DNA from: Lathyrus oleraceus
Taxonomy: Eukaryota > Streptophyta > Magnoliopsida > Fabales > Fabaceae
Reading direction: 5' to 3'
Assembly (NCBI RefSeq): GCF_024323335.1
Contig: NC_066580.1
Coordinates: 142,156,188 to 142,220,187, forward strand
DNA: 64,000 bases
Every line of letters begins with the position of its first letter. Position 1 is the stretch's first letter. Positions 10,901 to 21,335 of this stretch are shown piece after piece. A model generated the notes under the pieces. The model was given only the letters and a program-made list of their open reading frames with translations, was not told the origin of the DNA and ran no database searches. Position numbers and translations under genes: made by a program.

Positions 10901-12827
10901 TCAGAGATGGAAGCTTGATGGTGTTCATCATGAACTTGCTCGATTTCAAAAATTAAGCATATAATAATGATGCCTCTATAGAGAGGACTTCAGACAACAC
11001 AATATCAAGGCCAATAGATCAAAGAACAAAGAGATTCAAAGCAAAAAACCAGTTGATCCACACCTTTGGATTATGAAGATTTGAGTCCCTTTGCTTGGTT
11101 CCTTTTGCAAAACAGAACTTCAATGGATCAAATGATGAAGGTTTAGGAACTTTAGATCTGGAAATTCAACCAAATGCAATTGAATTTCAGATCTGAATTT
11201 TTGAAGAAAGATGAACTTAGTTCCTTTGGTATGGTTGAGGATTCACTCTTGCAGCATTTCAAGCGCCCTTAGGTTGGTTAATTATGAAGCATAGCACATG
11301 TATTTATAGCTAGAAATGGTTGAGTGCATGAGTTTACTCGTGTGCATGGCAAATGGATTTCTCCTTGCATGGGCTTGTGTGATCATGTGGAAAGCCCAAT
11401 GAAGATTGGAATGACCTGCTGAGCTCATGTGAATTGCAAATGGAGATGTACAAGAAGTGTACACAGCTCATGCATGGTAATTTGAGTGGAATTTCACAAA
11501 ATGCACTTAATCTTCATGCCTTCGAAAATAGTGCTTCCAAACTCCAAATGCTACATCATGAGTAATGGTTAGAAAGCTTATTGCATAAGGAACAAGTGAT
11601 ATATTGATCAAAGTTTCAATTAGGCCTTGGAAATTAGTTAATTTTGAGTTTAAAGTGTAGGGTGCAAAACATGCATAAGTGAAGTTTCCAAATCTGGCCA
11701 ATGTTCAAGCCCTTCTGTCTCAATGATGCAAGCTCCAAATGATAAACCCTTCAACATTAAAGTTGTAGGTATTTTCAATACAATCAATTTGGACTTAAAT
11801 TTTGCATAATTTGGATTTTTGATGAAGAAGTTATGGGCACTTGAAGTTGGACTTTTTTCCTTTTCAATGCATTTGGCCCAATGTGACCTATAATGTTTTG
11901 CATTATCACATGTATTTATTTTGAGATTTTGAAATGTATCTCAACATAACATTTGAAGTAGACACAATAATCTTTCCAATGCATTTGGTTCCACCTCAAA
12001 ATCATAAAAAATGAATGAGTTATGTTCTTGGGAAATTGACCCAAAATTAGGGTTTCAGTCAAAATGACCTATAATGTCTTGGAATGGAAGATGAGTTTAA
12101 AAGCTTCAAATAAAATGTTTATGAACATGAAAGTTGTTCATATTGTTCTTAAGAACATTTTTTCTATTGGGACCATCTCCATTTGACCAACACATAAAAA
12201 GTTAGGTCTCAGTGCATTTCAAAATAGACAGATGAATTGACTGATCAACTTCTCAAATCCACAACTCATATCTTGATGAATTGATGATTGAGGACACTCA
12301 AATAAGTTCAAATATTCATGGAATAATGAATTAAATAACTTCCCTTGATGGTATTTGACCATGGGCTGAGGTTGCTTCATGAGCAAGGCATTATTGATGA
12401 TCAGATGAATTAGGGTTTCCTTGAGAGACAAACCTCAAACCCCTTGACTTGCTTTGATCAAAATGATGAATTGAGATGCTAGGGAGGCATATTTGATGGA
12501 TGAGAGCTTTGGGAACCATTTCCATGCTTGTTTTCATCTTCTCTTTGACTTTATCAGTGCACAAAGGATCTCTTAGAAGCTTTTAGACCTTGTGATTGCT
12601 CAAGCTGCAAACAAGAAATGTTAGTGACATATTTTTGTGCTTTTGGTTAATAAATAAAATGGGAAAAGCAATGATATACAATTCAAGCATGCTTGGTGAT
12701 CTCAAACCACTCACAAGAGGTCCCACCCAAAGGCAAAGGGAACCAAGATGCTCATGATCCTTGAGGCTTTGCACATGCAATGTTATGATGCCATGAGAGA
12801 TCTTAGGGCCAAAATTAGGGTCTTACA
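7905..12827 (-). mobile_element. 5' LTR of Ogre-2 (4923 bp)
   Basis: Close relative of solo LTR-B (27117-31993, plus strand): shared termini, a shared block with the GACGGTGG hairpin (10731-10752 here), and the same ATTTAATT-rich block around 9900-10550. TATA box on the minus strand at 11301-11308; PBS-like core GAGTCGTCA (one change from GAGTCGCCA) at 7967-7975. No convincing ORF. Confidence 0.85.
11301..11308 (-). promoter_or_regulatory. Probable TATA box of the Ogre-2 LTR
   Basis: Minus-strand TATAAATA about 1.5 kb from the LTR start. The homologous TATAAATA in LTR-B is at 28627-28634. Confidence 0.6.
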
Positions 12828-13151
12828 CTCAATAACCTTAGGTTTTTTGGCGCAAGCTATGGGTTTATACTTGTGGTACGTTGGGAAAAATTCTTTGAGT
12901 TTATCATGATCAACATTTGGAGTTGATAAGGATCCTAGCATTGCATGAGTCTTCCCAGAAATAGAAATAGGAATCAATATCTGTGATTCAAAGACTCTCT
13001 TTTGTTCTTCAGTGGAAGATTCTAGAACATATTTTTGGTTACCCACAATATATGGGCCCAAAATCCTGTCAGCAAGAGGAAGACCCTGAGATTTTTTAGA
13101 GTCCTTTATGTTTTTTGTGGATTCTTTGGTTGCTTTTGTAGATGACGCCAT
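12828..13151 (-). pseudogene. Truncated antisense ORF of RE-3, unknown function
   Basis: Open frame on the minus strand, opposite to the polypurine tract and LTR that follow at 13575. I chose the ATG at 13151 (MASSTKATKES...) over the upstream ATG at 13241, because a TATA box at 13278-13284 puts the likely transcript start near 13250 and because its context AACAATGGCG is strong. The peptide begins with a Lys/Ser/Thr-rich, probably unstructured stretch, then a region with LADRILGPYIVG and FFPTYHKYKP. I recognise no domain. It is cut at 12828 by the Ogre-2 LTR; the last 15 or so codons before the stop at 12783 are LTR sequence. Antisense ORFs between pol and the 3' LTR are known in some Tat-lineage elements (Grande, RIRE2, Retand); membership here is an inference. 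Confidence 0.6.
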
Positions 13152-13574
13152 TGTTATAGGAAGATGAAAGGAAGAAGTGAAATGGGTTTTTGGGTTTGAG
13201 GAAGATGAAGAGTATAAGAAATAGTTGTTTGAGAAACTCAAAATATGAAAAGTTTGGAAAAAGCATTAAGTATGTCTATTTATAAGTCGCGGAAGTGTTG
13301 CGGTTTTTGTTGAGCATTAATGGGAAAAATAAAGTGGGGCATGTGTCAGCTGAAATGGCCATGATAAACGGTAGCAGTTAAAGGCTAAACATGATTTCCT
13401 AGGGGCTAGGAAACGTGATGATTACCTAAAGATCCTCACGTGGGTTTTGAGGAGACGTTTCTCTAAAGTTGTCATCATGATTGTGACGTCATATCAGATG
13501 AATAGTTTGTGATGTCAAATTAGATTGTAAAATAAATAAAAATACCTTTTTCCTTTGGTATGTTAAAAAAGGCA
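13152..13574 (-). other. Upstream region of the antisense ORF
   Basis: About 420 bp between the antisense ORF and the polypurine tract. It contains the TATA box at 13278-13284 and otherwise no ORF. It would serve as promoter of the antisense gene. Confidence 0.5.
13278..13284 (-). promoter_or_regulatory. TATA box for the antisense ORF
   Basis: Minus-strand CTTATAAATAGA, a near-consensus plant TATA context, about 130 bp upstream of the preferred ATG. Confidence 0.55.
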
Positions 13575-13587
13575 TTTTTGGGGGGGG
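13575..13587 (+). promoter_or_regulatory. Polypurine tract of RE-3
   Basis: TTTTTGGGGGGGG followed by CAATT and then TGTTAGGTGGG, the probable LTR start. Orientation is plus, opposite to the neighbouring ORF. Confidence 0.65.
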
Positions 13588-13592
13588 CAATT

Positions 13593-14400
13593 TGTTAGGT
13601 GGGAATTTTGACATCAGGTTGGAGCTGATAAACTAAGAAGAGAGAATGCTTTTGAAGATATTTGTGACTTCGATATAGAGAAAACATGGTATGAGAAAGT
13701 TTCAAAGTTTGCCTTCTGTAAGAGAGGACTAATGTGAGACTTAGAAATAATCCAAGTCCAGAATGTTATTTTGACATAAGTGTTTGTTCGAAACCTATTT
13801 GAATTTGAATGAAAGAGGGATAACCGTATTTCATTCTTATCCAATTTTGAAGGAAAGACACGTAGAGTGTTGTCCTGAATTGCAGACATGTCGAGTGCAA
13901 CGTGCCAGTACATAGGAGAAAAGTCGTTGGTGACGGATATTTCGATTTAGTATATATAGGTGTCTTAGTATTAGGATTAAGTGTGTTCAAATTGTTGTAC
14001 AATCAATCAGATTTACTCAAAGTATCCAGCATGTTGAGAAACGAGTACAATTGAAAATGTACGTTTGATAACACCATTGTCTTTATATCAATCAAAGTCT
14101 ATTTATACTTTTTGTCTAGAAATTATCTTTTATTACAAGTCATTTATCAAACATTTGTCTTACACTTTCCTTACATTTCTGCAATTTATACTTCTGAAAA
14201 CGCTTTAAGCAAACATTCCTCATTTAAGAATATTATCGAAGTGTTCATCCTTATTCAATATACAGTTTTAAATAATATCATGTGTCCTGGGATCAACGTG
14301 GTCAATCCTGTGAGTAATCAAAACGCTCTTAATTTGGAAGACCGGAGGTTGTTTACCAATTTTCACGGTAAACAGAAAGTTGCACAAAATAAATTTCAAA
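13593..14400 (+). mobile_element. RE-3 3' LTR (right end uncertain)
   Basis: Begins TGTTAGGTGGG after the polypurine tract. TATATATAGG at 13951-13960 fits an LTR promoter. I could not fix the right end: candidates with a TG...CA-type terminus (TAACA near 14069, AAACA near 14372, TAACA near 14511) were not supported by a duplication. The open frame 14112-14417 shows no similarity and lies in the putative R-U5. Confidence 0.5.
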
Positions 14401-14856
14401 GCATGTGTTTACACTAAGCCTTAAGTTAGATTCACCTCACCAATTTAGGCAAATTGGATACAAATGGGTAATCCGATGAATCCCTTTCATGACACTTTTG
14501 AAATCTTAACATGAATCGCACATTCACATTAAACATATCAATCAACGATATTTTACAAAATAAAATTCATTCACTAATTCTCGTGCACTAGAAAAATAAA
14601 GGAATGACTTATATATAAACTTTGACTCTGAAATATATCATTTTCATGTTCATGTACAGTTTAACAAGTGTCTATATTTATAGAAAAATTTATAACAATT
14701 GATGGGAGAAGCAATTTTTTAAATAGTTTTCAAGATAGTGATTCACAAACGGTTATATACTAGTAACATTCAAATAAATAAAAAATGGTTGTTATGGATT
14801 GGTGGAAACACCTTTAGTTTTTGAGCCTATTGACCAAGAGGCCTTTGGTTCTAATC
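14401..14856. other. AT-rich DNA without recognised feature
   Basis: No ORF, repeat or motif I can support. It may still include the end of the RE-3 LTR. Confidence 0.4.
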
Positions 14857-15222
14857 TAGACAAATGCAATTTTTAGCCATTTATTTTGTTATTTTAATAA
14901 ATAAATTCAAAAAATGTTCAAAAACCAAGTGCGAAATCATGACATTCTAAGACAAATGCAATTTCTGACCATTTATTTTGTTATTTTAATAAATAAATTC
15001 GAAAAATGTTTAAAACCAAGTGGTGAACCCATGACATTCTATGATAAATGCATTTTTTTTACCATTTATTTTGTTAATTTTGATAAGTAAATTCAAAAAA
15101 TTGTTCAAAATCAAGTGTTGAACGCATGACATTCAAAGGCAAATGCAATTTTGACCATTTATTTTATTATTTTAATAAATAAATTCAAAAAATGTTAAAA
15201 ATCTTGAACCCGTGACATTCTA
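14857..15222 (+). repeat. Four tandem copies of a 92-95 bp AT-rich unit
   Basis: Units start at 14859, 14951, 15043 and 15138, each with GACAAATGCAATTT-like start, 'ccatttattttgtta', 'aataaataaattcaaaaa' and an end close to 'catgacattcta'. Divergence between copies is moderate. Nothing coding. Confidence 0.85.
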
Positions 15223-15354
15223 ATATTTATCAAAAGTCATAACCACTACATCTAATAACATTTTTGGATTGAAAACATTCATAAAATGAATATAATGATT
15301 TTTACATTGGAAATGCACTAACTTTAAACACTAATTTTAGAGAAAAAAGAATAC

Positions 15355-15487
15355 ACACTTACAAAGTAAAATATATTTATACTGTCATCCAATGAGAGAC
15401 ATGTATCTCGCCACATCCCACTTTTATTTTTAAAATACTGTTATAATTTGGCAGTGTAAAATATTCTGATAAAATATCAGTGTAATA
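15355..15487. mobile_element. Degenerate MITE-like element
   Basis: Contains ACTGTCATCCAATGAGAGAC, 'atgtatctcgccacatc' and GGCAGTGTAAAATATTCTG, with a terminal-like ATCAGTGTAATA. I recall this pattern (CACTGTCATCCAATC... with TTTTACACTG ends) from short non-autonomous elements common in legumes. The left terminal repeat is eroded, so limits are approximate. Confidence 0.4.
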
Positions 15488-15490
15488 CTT

Positions 15491-15914
15491 TGATAGAAAC
15501 CGGCTCTGAACAGAATAATTTAAAGAATATGAATACTTTACTGATAATAATTCTGGTGGAAGTTCAAAGACCGGAATATTATTCTTACAATAGTTATAGG
15601 AAAATAGTACAAAATATTAGGACACACATCAAGATTCGAGAGCTTAGTTCTCTCCCTCCTAAGTGTCTAACACTCACAACTGCGGGATTATCAAAACACA
15701 ATTTTGTTTCCCTTCTTATATTGCCTAAGTTCTGTAACTGTTCTTAATAATAATTGTTACTCTAGTAATAATAATAATTACTGCCCCTTAGAATATGTAA
15801 CTACTATAGATACCATTAAAATGACTATTTATATATATTCTTTATTGGACATCATTTATCTTGCTTTATTGGTGCCCCTTCCTCTTATAAGTATTCTTTA
15901 TGAGAGGTCTAACA
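15491..15914 (-). mobile_element. 3' LTR of the chromovirus (424 bp)
   Basis: On the minus strand TGTTAGACC...TCTATCA, imperfect inverted ends. It follows a polypurine tract TAGGGGGGAGT (15917-15927). A TATA-like TATATATAAATA lies at 15826-15838, 75-90 bp from the LTR start, so U3 is short. Confidence 0.75.
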
Positions 15915-15916
15915 AT

Positions 15917-15927
15917 ACTCCCCCCTA
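15917..15927 (-). promoter_or_regulatory. Polypurine tract of the chromovirus
   Basis: Minus strand TAGGGGGGAGT, two bases from the LTR. The tract overlaps the end of the degenerate coding region (peptide SLLGGS). Confidence 0.75.
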
Positions 15928-17036
15928 AAAGAGACACCTTGTCCTCAGGGTGAAATGAAGGAAATTACTCTTTGATGACTTCCATAGGTTCCCATGTAGC
16001 TTCAAATTATGGTAGGTCCTGCCATTGAATAAGTACTTCAGTTGAGCCATTAGCATTGTTTCAGACAATAATTACTACAGCAGGTGACACTTGGAGTTCT
16101 AAATCCTCAAAAAGAATTTACGGAAGAGGTTGCCAGTTGCTTGTTGGAGCCAGAACTTTCTTTAGTAAGGAAACATGGAAAACCGGATGGATTTTTCTCT
16201 CTGGTGGTAAATCCAATTTGAATTCCACTGATCCTATCTGTTTGATTATTTGATAAGGCCCATAGAACCTAGGACTTAGTTTCTTATTCCTCTTCTTAGA
16301 AAGAGACTTCAATCTATAAGGTTGCAACCTAAGATAAACCCAATCACCAGTAGAGAGAGTAATTGGTCTTCTGGACTGATCTTTATATGTTTTCATCTGA
16401 ACTTGGGCTTTCACTATATTAGACTTTAACTCATGTAACATTTGATCCCTCTCTTGGGTTAAGACATTAACTTCTTCTACAATTGAAGGAATGGTAGAGC
16501 CCTTGAGTAAATGGGGAGGGTCTTGACCATTTAGAGCTTTGAAAGGAGTCAATGTCAAGGAACTATTATAGTTGGTGTTGAACCAATATTCTTCCCTCCC
16601 TAACCACTTAGTCCACTGCTTGAGTTGAGTCCCTGTGAGACACCTCAGATACGTTTCCAAACACCGATTTACTACCTCGGTTTGACCATCAATTTGGGGA
16701 TGATATGCAGAGTTGAATTTTAACTTGGTACCAGCCATTTTAAACAACTCTGACCAGAAATGGCTGAGAAATATTGTATCCCTATCTGACACAATGGCTG
16801 ATGGAAAACCATGTAACTTAACCATCACTTTGATGAAAATTTTAGCAACATCCTTAGCGGTAAAAAGGTGACTTAAAGCCATGAAATGAGCATATTTGGT
16901 AAGACGGTCTACTACCACCAAAATCACATATTTTCCATGTGCTTTAGGTAACCCTTCTATAAAATCCATTGAAATATCAACCCATACTTGAGTAGGAATT
17001 AGCAGTGGTTGCAATAGTCCAGCAGGAGACAAGGCT
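15928..17036 (-). pseudogene. Chromovirus integrase and chromodomain, broken
   Basis: The open segment 17032-16118 (304 codons) holds the integrase core: D23 in ISMDFIEGLP, D83 in VSDRDTIF and E119 in DGQTEVVNR, with 35 residues between the last two as in DD35E enzymes. A C-terminal region with SPRFYGPYQI and HPVFHVSLLK follows, which is typical of Ty3/gypsy. After a stop, a chromodomain remnant (EVLIQW, then EATWEP) can be read at 16085-15970, with two further stops. Chromodomains of this kind direct integration to modified chromatin. The zinc finger upstream (C-E-V-C, 17070-17050) is separated by a stop. Confidence 0.85.
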
Positions 17037-17636
17037 TGTTATTTGTTCAATTGACAAACTTCACAAGTGGCAACATATTGCTGAATATCTTTACTCATTC
17101 CTTCCTAGTGTAGAATTGCTGAAGTTCTTTTATAAGTTCTGAAAAATCTTGAGTGTTCTCCCGTGGCTGAATCATGTAATTCTCTTAAAAGCTTCGGAAT
17201 TTTGGAAGACTCTTTAGGTAGCACTAGTCATCCTTTAAAAAACAACTCCTGATCTCTAAAAGAATATACAAGGTGAGAGTGGCTATCCTTCAGCAAGTCT
17301 TGAATGATTTCTTATAATTTTTTATCATTTTGAATTTCAGTCTCACACTCCTTTAATTCGTCAAATTGGACTGTGGATAGAGCTGCATGACCCATTCTTA
17401 TAGAGAGTGCATCAGGCACTCTGTTTTGTTGTTCAGGCTTGTATTGAATTTCAAAATCAAATCCCATCAACTTAGAAGTCCACTTGGGTTGTTCCTCTCC
17501 TAGAACTCTTTGGTCACAGAAATTTGAGGCTCTTTTGGTCCGTAAGGATGATGAAATGCCTCCCCATCAAGTAATGTCTCCATTTTTGAACGGCTGTCAC
17601 AATGTCCATCAACTCTCTCTCGTACACTGACTCGGA
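17037..17636 (-). pseudogene. Chromovirus RNase H C-terminus and integrase zinc finger, heavily decayed
   Basis: About 600 bp between the integrase core and the RNase H fragment. Stops in all minus frames, but remnants such as the CEVC knuckle and EMSKDIQQY-like context can be read. No separate gene. Confidence 0.6.
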
Positions 17637-17972
17637 TTATGCTCTATCTAATAATGTTTGACTATGAAAAGCCACTGGTCGACCTTCTTGCAATAAAATG
17701 GCCTTTAATCCTTTGTTAGAAGCATTTGTTTCTATGGTGAAGACTTTGGAGAAATATGGAACTGTTAGTATGGGTAATTCATCCATCAATTTCTTAAGTT
17801 GCTCAAAAGCGGCATGGGCTTCGTCATTCCAAAGGAAACAATCTTTTTTCAACAATTGGGTCAGCGGTCTAGCTATCTTGCTATAATCCTTCACGAACAT
17901 TCTATAATAACCTGTGAGTCCTAAAAATCCTCTTAGTGCTTTGAGATCTTTAGGAATGGGCCACTCCACCAT
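17637..17972 (-). pseudogene. Chromovirus RT thumb and RNase H N-terminus
   Basis: A 111-codon segment with LRGFLGLTGYYRMFVKDYS (RT connection) and then FTIETNASNKGLKAILLQ. The first catalytic Asp of RNase H (normally ETDAS) is Asn here, so the enzyme would be inactive even without the stops. Confidence 0.85.
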
Positions 17973-18449
17973 AACAATTAGTTTTTTTGGATCAACTTCT
18001 ACTCCTTCCCCTGAAATGATGTGACCTAAATACTCTAATTGAGTTTGGCCAAAAGCACTTTTTTAGGTTCGCAAATAGTTGGTGCTCCTTCAGTAGCGCC
18101 AGAACAGCTTGCAAATGCTTATGATGTTCCTCATTAGATTTTCTATAGAAAAATATATCGTCAAAAAAAAATCTTCTTAAGTATGGTTTCAAGATTTCAT
18201 TCATTAATGATTGAAATCTGGAAGGTGCGTTAGTAAGTCCAAACAACATAACAACAAACTCATAATGACGCTCATGAGTTCTAAAGGTTGTCTTTTGAAT
18301 ATCCTCTTCCTTCATCCCTATTTGATGATAACCTGATTTTAAATCCAGTTTAGAAAAAATATTTTCTCCCCCTAATTCATCAAATAGCTCATCAATAATG
18401 GGAATAAGGAATTTATCAGGCACAGTAATCTTATTTAAGGCTTTATAAT
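17973..18449 (-). pseudogene. Chromovirus reverse transcriptase core
   Basis: The open segment 18423-17992 includes [30 protein letters not shown] and the polymerase motif FFDDIFFY, so both catalytic Asp residues remain. It ends in a frameshift near the LxF-E-V-x-x-LGH region ([12 protein letters not shown] is out of frame). Confidence 0.9.
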
Positions 18450-19071
18450 CTACACAAAAATTCCATCCTCCATCTTTTTTTTAACCAGAATAATAGGACT
18501 AGAGTAAGGACTTACATTAGGCCTAATGACACCAGATTTTAGCATATCATCTACTAACCTTTCAATCTTATTTTTTTGGTAATGAGGATGTCTGTAACTT
18601 CTGATATTTGGAATATTCTCTCCTTCCTTGAGTATAATAACATGATCTTGTCTCCTTGACGGTGGCAACCCCTTTGGTTCTTGGAACACCTCTCCAAATT
18701 CTCTTAAAACTCCTTCTAGCCAGCTAGGAGGTGATATTACTGAATCTGTTCCAGCCTTTAACATCTTGTATTCTAAGAGAAAAACTTTCCCTTCATCATG
18801 CATGGCTTTTAAAACAGACTTGAAGGATGTTGATACCCTCAATAATTCAGACTCTCCTTTCAACACATGATAGTGATTACCCCATTGGATCTTGATAGTT
18901 AAATCTTTGAAATTTTCTTTTATTTCTCCCAAACTGGATAGCCATTCCATACCCAAAACCACATCCACTCCACCTAATTCAAAGATGAAGAAATCTTGTT
19001 AAATGTCCAACCCTTGAATGTTGAGTTTCAGTTGGGGACATACTCCCTTACAAAAAAATTTGCTCGCATCC
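18450..19071 (-). pseudogene. Chromovirus protease C-terminus and RT N-terminus
   Basis: The open segment 18968-18450 has VVLGMEWLSSLG (the end of a retropepsin-like domain) and GLPPSRRQDHVIIL ... [11 protein letters not shown] (RT start). It is preceded by a stop at about 18999. At 19071 the frame meets the solo LTR-B; the missing N-terminal protease part is at 31999-32200. Confidence 0.88.
19067..19071 (+). repeat. Target duplication CATCC, left of solo LTR-B
   Basis: Matches CATCC at 31994-31998. Confidence 0.9.
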
Positions 19072-19083
19072 TGTAAGACCCTA

Positions 19084-19088
19084 ATTTT
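19084..19088 (+). repeat. Target duplication ATTTT, left of the copia element
   Basis: Matches ATTTT at 27117-27121. It belongs to the interrupted LTR-B. Confidence 0.9.
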
Positions 19089-20452
19089 TGTTGGTGTAAG
19101 CCCTAGAGGCCAATACTTTTGGTACTTGTATCGAATTATTTATTAATTAATAAAAGGCTTTTTCTTTATTATGGTTGATTAATAAAGTCCCTGGAATAGA
19201 TAGTCCGTTTAATGTATTAAGTGTGACTTAATCATGAGAGCACATTAAACATAAGGACACTATTCTTAAAGTATCCGTAGTCGAGCTTTAGTGTGAAGTG
19301 GGATAACATTAAAGCATTAAGACTATTATGTTTGTAGACTGATGATCACATCTCATGGATCATGGATAAAGAGTTATCAAGTCTTAAACATAGGTATGAA
19401 TATTAAGAGTAATATTTATACCGGATTGACCCGCTATGAGAATACTATATAGAAAGTTATGCAAAGTGTCATAAGTTATTCTCATGGTGATAATGGTGTA
19501 TACCACTCTTCGACCTGAAACCACTATGGATCCTAGATGTAGAGTCGAGTGCTTTATTACTGATCCAACGTTGTGCGTAACTGGATAACCATAAAGACAG
19601 TTGATGGGTACTCCACGAAGCATGCTGAGGGACATGAGTGACCTAGATGGAATTTGCCCATCCTGCGTAACAGGATAAATGTCTATGGGCCCAATATTAA
19701 ACTGGACAAGGATGACATGGTCTATACCTTGTGTTCAATATAGACATAAGGGCAAAGGGGTAATTATACACATAATTATTATCACAGAAGGTTTTGTCAG
19801 ATCACATGACATTTTCGTGTCTTGGGTAGCAGTGATGTGTTGCTAGATACCGCTCACTGTTTATTATGTTAAATGCGTGATTTAACATAATTGCCAACGT
19901 CGCGAAAACCTACAAGGTCACACACAAAGGACGGATTTTTGAGAGATAGAGTAACTAAGGAACGTCGTAAGGTACGGTGCACTTAAGTGGAATACGAAAT
20001 ATGGTAAGGTACCAAATACTTAAGTGATTTTGGAATATTATGAGATATGGGCCAAAATACACTTAAGTGGGCTTTTTAGCTTGAAGCCCACACAAGTGGT
20101 TCTATAAATAGAACCCCTTGGGTAGAAGCATAATCACTCAGACTCAACTCAAGTGAAGACTTGGAATTTTGTTTCCCTCTCTCTCTCACTCAAAGCCTTC
20201 ATTCGTACCAGCTAGCGCTGAGATTGAAGGAATCCGTTCGTGTGGACTGAGTAGAGACGTTGTCATCGTTCAACGTTCGTGATCGCTCCGTGGATTTGTA
20301 TCCAAGGTTTTGATCGTTACAAGAGATCTGCACCAAAAGTTTGAATCGCCACAAGAGGTAACGATTCTATCACTGATCATGCCCATTCGTAAGAATCACT
20401 TAATGGAGAAATTTTTAAATTCTGCTGCGCCTTGGATGGCAATTCTCCTTCA
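19089..20452 (+). mobile_element. 5' LTR of the copia element
   Basis: TGTTGGTGTAAG...CTCCTTCA, 1364 bp. TATAAATA at 20103-20110 sits inside an inverted repeat (GGTTCTA / TAGAACC). The frame 19384-19635 (minus) is an LTR by-product that recurs in the 3' LTR. Confidence 0.95.
20103..20110 (+). promoter_or_regulatory. TATA box of the copia 5' LTR
   Basis: TATAAATA; the matching box in the 3' LTR is 26767-26774. It implies transcription starting near 20135, leaving a U3 of about 1.05 kb. Confidence 0.75.
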
Positions 20453-20453
20453 G

Positions 20454-20465
20454 TGGTATCAGAGC
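20454..20465 (+). promoter_or_regulatory. Copia primer binding site (initiator tRNA-Met)
   Basis: TGGTATCAGAGC, one base after the LTR. This is the standard plant copia PBS complementary to the 3' end of initiator tRNA-Met. Confidence 0.95.
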
Positions 20466-20559
20466 CACTTACGAAACCATGAATCTGATAACTGTTTTTG
20501 TTCTGTAATAATATGATTAAAGATAGAATGAATCAAAGATTAAATTGAGATCGATCAAG

Positions 20560-20561
<2 letters not shown>

Positions 20562-20593
<32 letters not shown>
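20562..20593 (+). repeat. (TA)n microsatellite in the copia leader
   Basis: About 15 TA units, starting after TCAAGT. Confidence 0.9.
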
Positions 20594-20596
<3 letters not shown>

Positions 20597-20895
20597 ATAT
20601 GTAATCCTGATGCAAAATACATTATATATGATATAGTGTTCTCGTTTCGTTCATTCAAACACTCAATGATTGTTTTCCTTTGAGCGATCAATGGTCGTTT
20701 GCTTCTTGATCCGACATTAGTATGGTGAAGCAATGACGTGTTGATCAATCATACTTAACTAACAATCGAGATGTGTTTGACAGTCTGAAATTGGTGCATC
20801 AGGGTTAGTGACGACACAAGGGTTGTGTTGTCAGAGAGTTATGCGATTGGGGTTATGACTACACAAGAGTTGTGCTTTCTAAACACTTTTTGGAA

Positions 20896-21165
20896 CAGTG
20901 TTAACCGGTTAACGCGTATGGTTAACCGGTTAACGCAATACGAAATAAAAATTTTAAGGTTTTCAAACAGTGTTAACCGGTTAACACATTTGGTTAACCG
21001 GTTAACGCAAGAGGGAAAACAGTTTTCCAAGAGATTTTCAAACAGTGTTAACCGGTTAACGCATTTGGTTAACCGGTTAACGCAAGGCAGAAAACAATTT
21101 TTTAACAGATTTCAAACAGTGTTAATCGATTAACACATATGGTTAACCGGTTAACGCAAGGCAAA
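20896..21165 (+). repeat. Palindrome-bearing tandem repeats in the copia leader
   Basis: Four units beginning CAGTGTTAAC at 20896, 20968, 21043 and 21117 (spacing 72, 75, 74). Each carries two 12-bp palindromes, TTAACCGGTTAA, about 18 bp apart, eight in all. One (near 21121) is TTAATCGATTAA, still a perfect palindrome. Open frames over the array on both strands (VNRLT peptides) follow from the repeat and I do not call them genes. Confidence 0.92.
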
Positions 21166-21249
21166 ATTCACTAATTGAGTGCTTTAAAGTATCAAGTGTT
21201 GATGCGAAAAGCGACGTCGATTTTAAATGAATTGTTCATTAAAAATTTC

Positions 21250-21335
21250 GGCCAGGGGCGCTGCCCTTTCAACCCCGCAAGGGGCGCTGCCCCCTTGACC
21301 CCTGTCCGCTGACCGGGCAGCGGACCCCCGGCTAA
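21250..21335 (+). other. GC-rich structured segment of the copia leader
   Basis: Two near copies of GGGGCGCTGCCC separated by 'ccccgcaagggg', followed by 'gctgaccgggcagcgg'. Both halves can form strong hairpins, one with a GCAA loop. It stands out against the AT-rich surroundings. I recall similar segments in leaders of plant copia elements. Possible roles are packaging, dimerisation or translation control. Confidence 0.6.

Larger units (their letters stand above)
6980..12827 (-). mobile_element. Ogre-2: 5' LTR, PBS and leader of a minus-strand Tat/Ogre element
   Basis: Read on the minus strand: LTR from 12827 to 7905 (TGTAAGACCC...CGCTACA), then GAAAAG, then the PBS at 7898-7881, then about 900 bp of leader up to 6980, where Ogre-1 interrupts it. 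The 5-bp flanks of the LTR (TTTTC left, CTCAA right) do not match, as expected for a 5' LTR still attached to internal sequence rather than a solo LTR. The right flank is an antisense ORF of RE-3, which this element broke. Confidence 0.82.

Noticed and set aside
12783..12827. C-terminal residues of the antisense ORF as native protein
   Set aside because: They are translated from the terminal bases of the Ogre-2 LTR, so they are not part of the original gene.
19384..19635. 83-codon minus-strand frame repeated at 26048-26350
   Set aside because: Both copies lie in the copia LTRs, so duplication reflects the LTRs and not a gene family.
20825..21133. Direct repeats in the copia leader as a CRISPR-like array
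   Set aside because: Units are adjacent with similar spacers, four copies only, in a eukaryotic retrotransposon leader.
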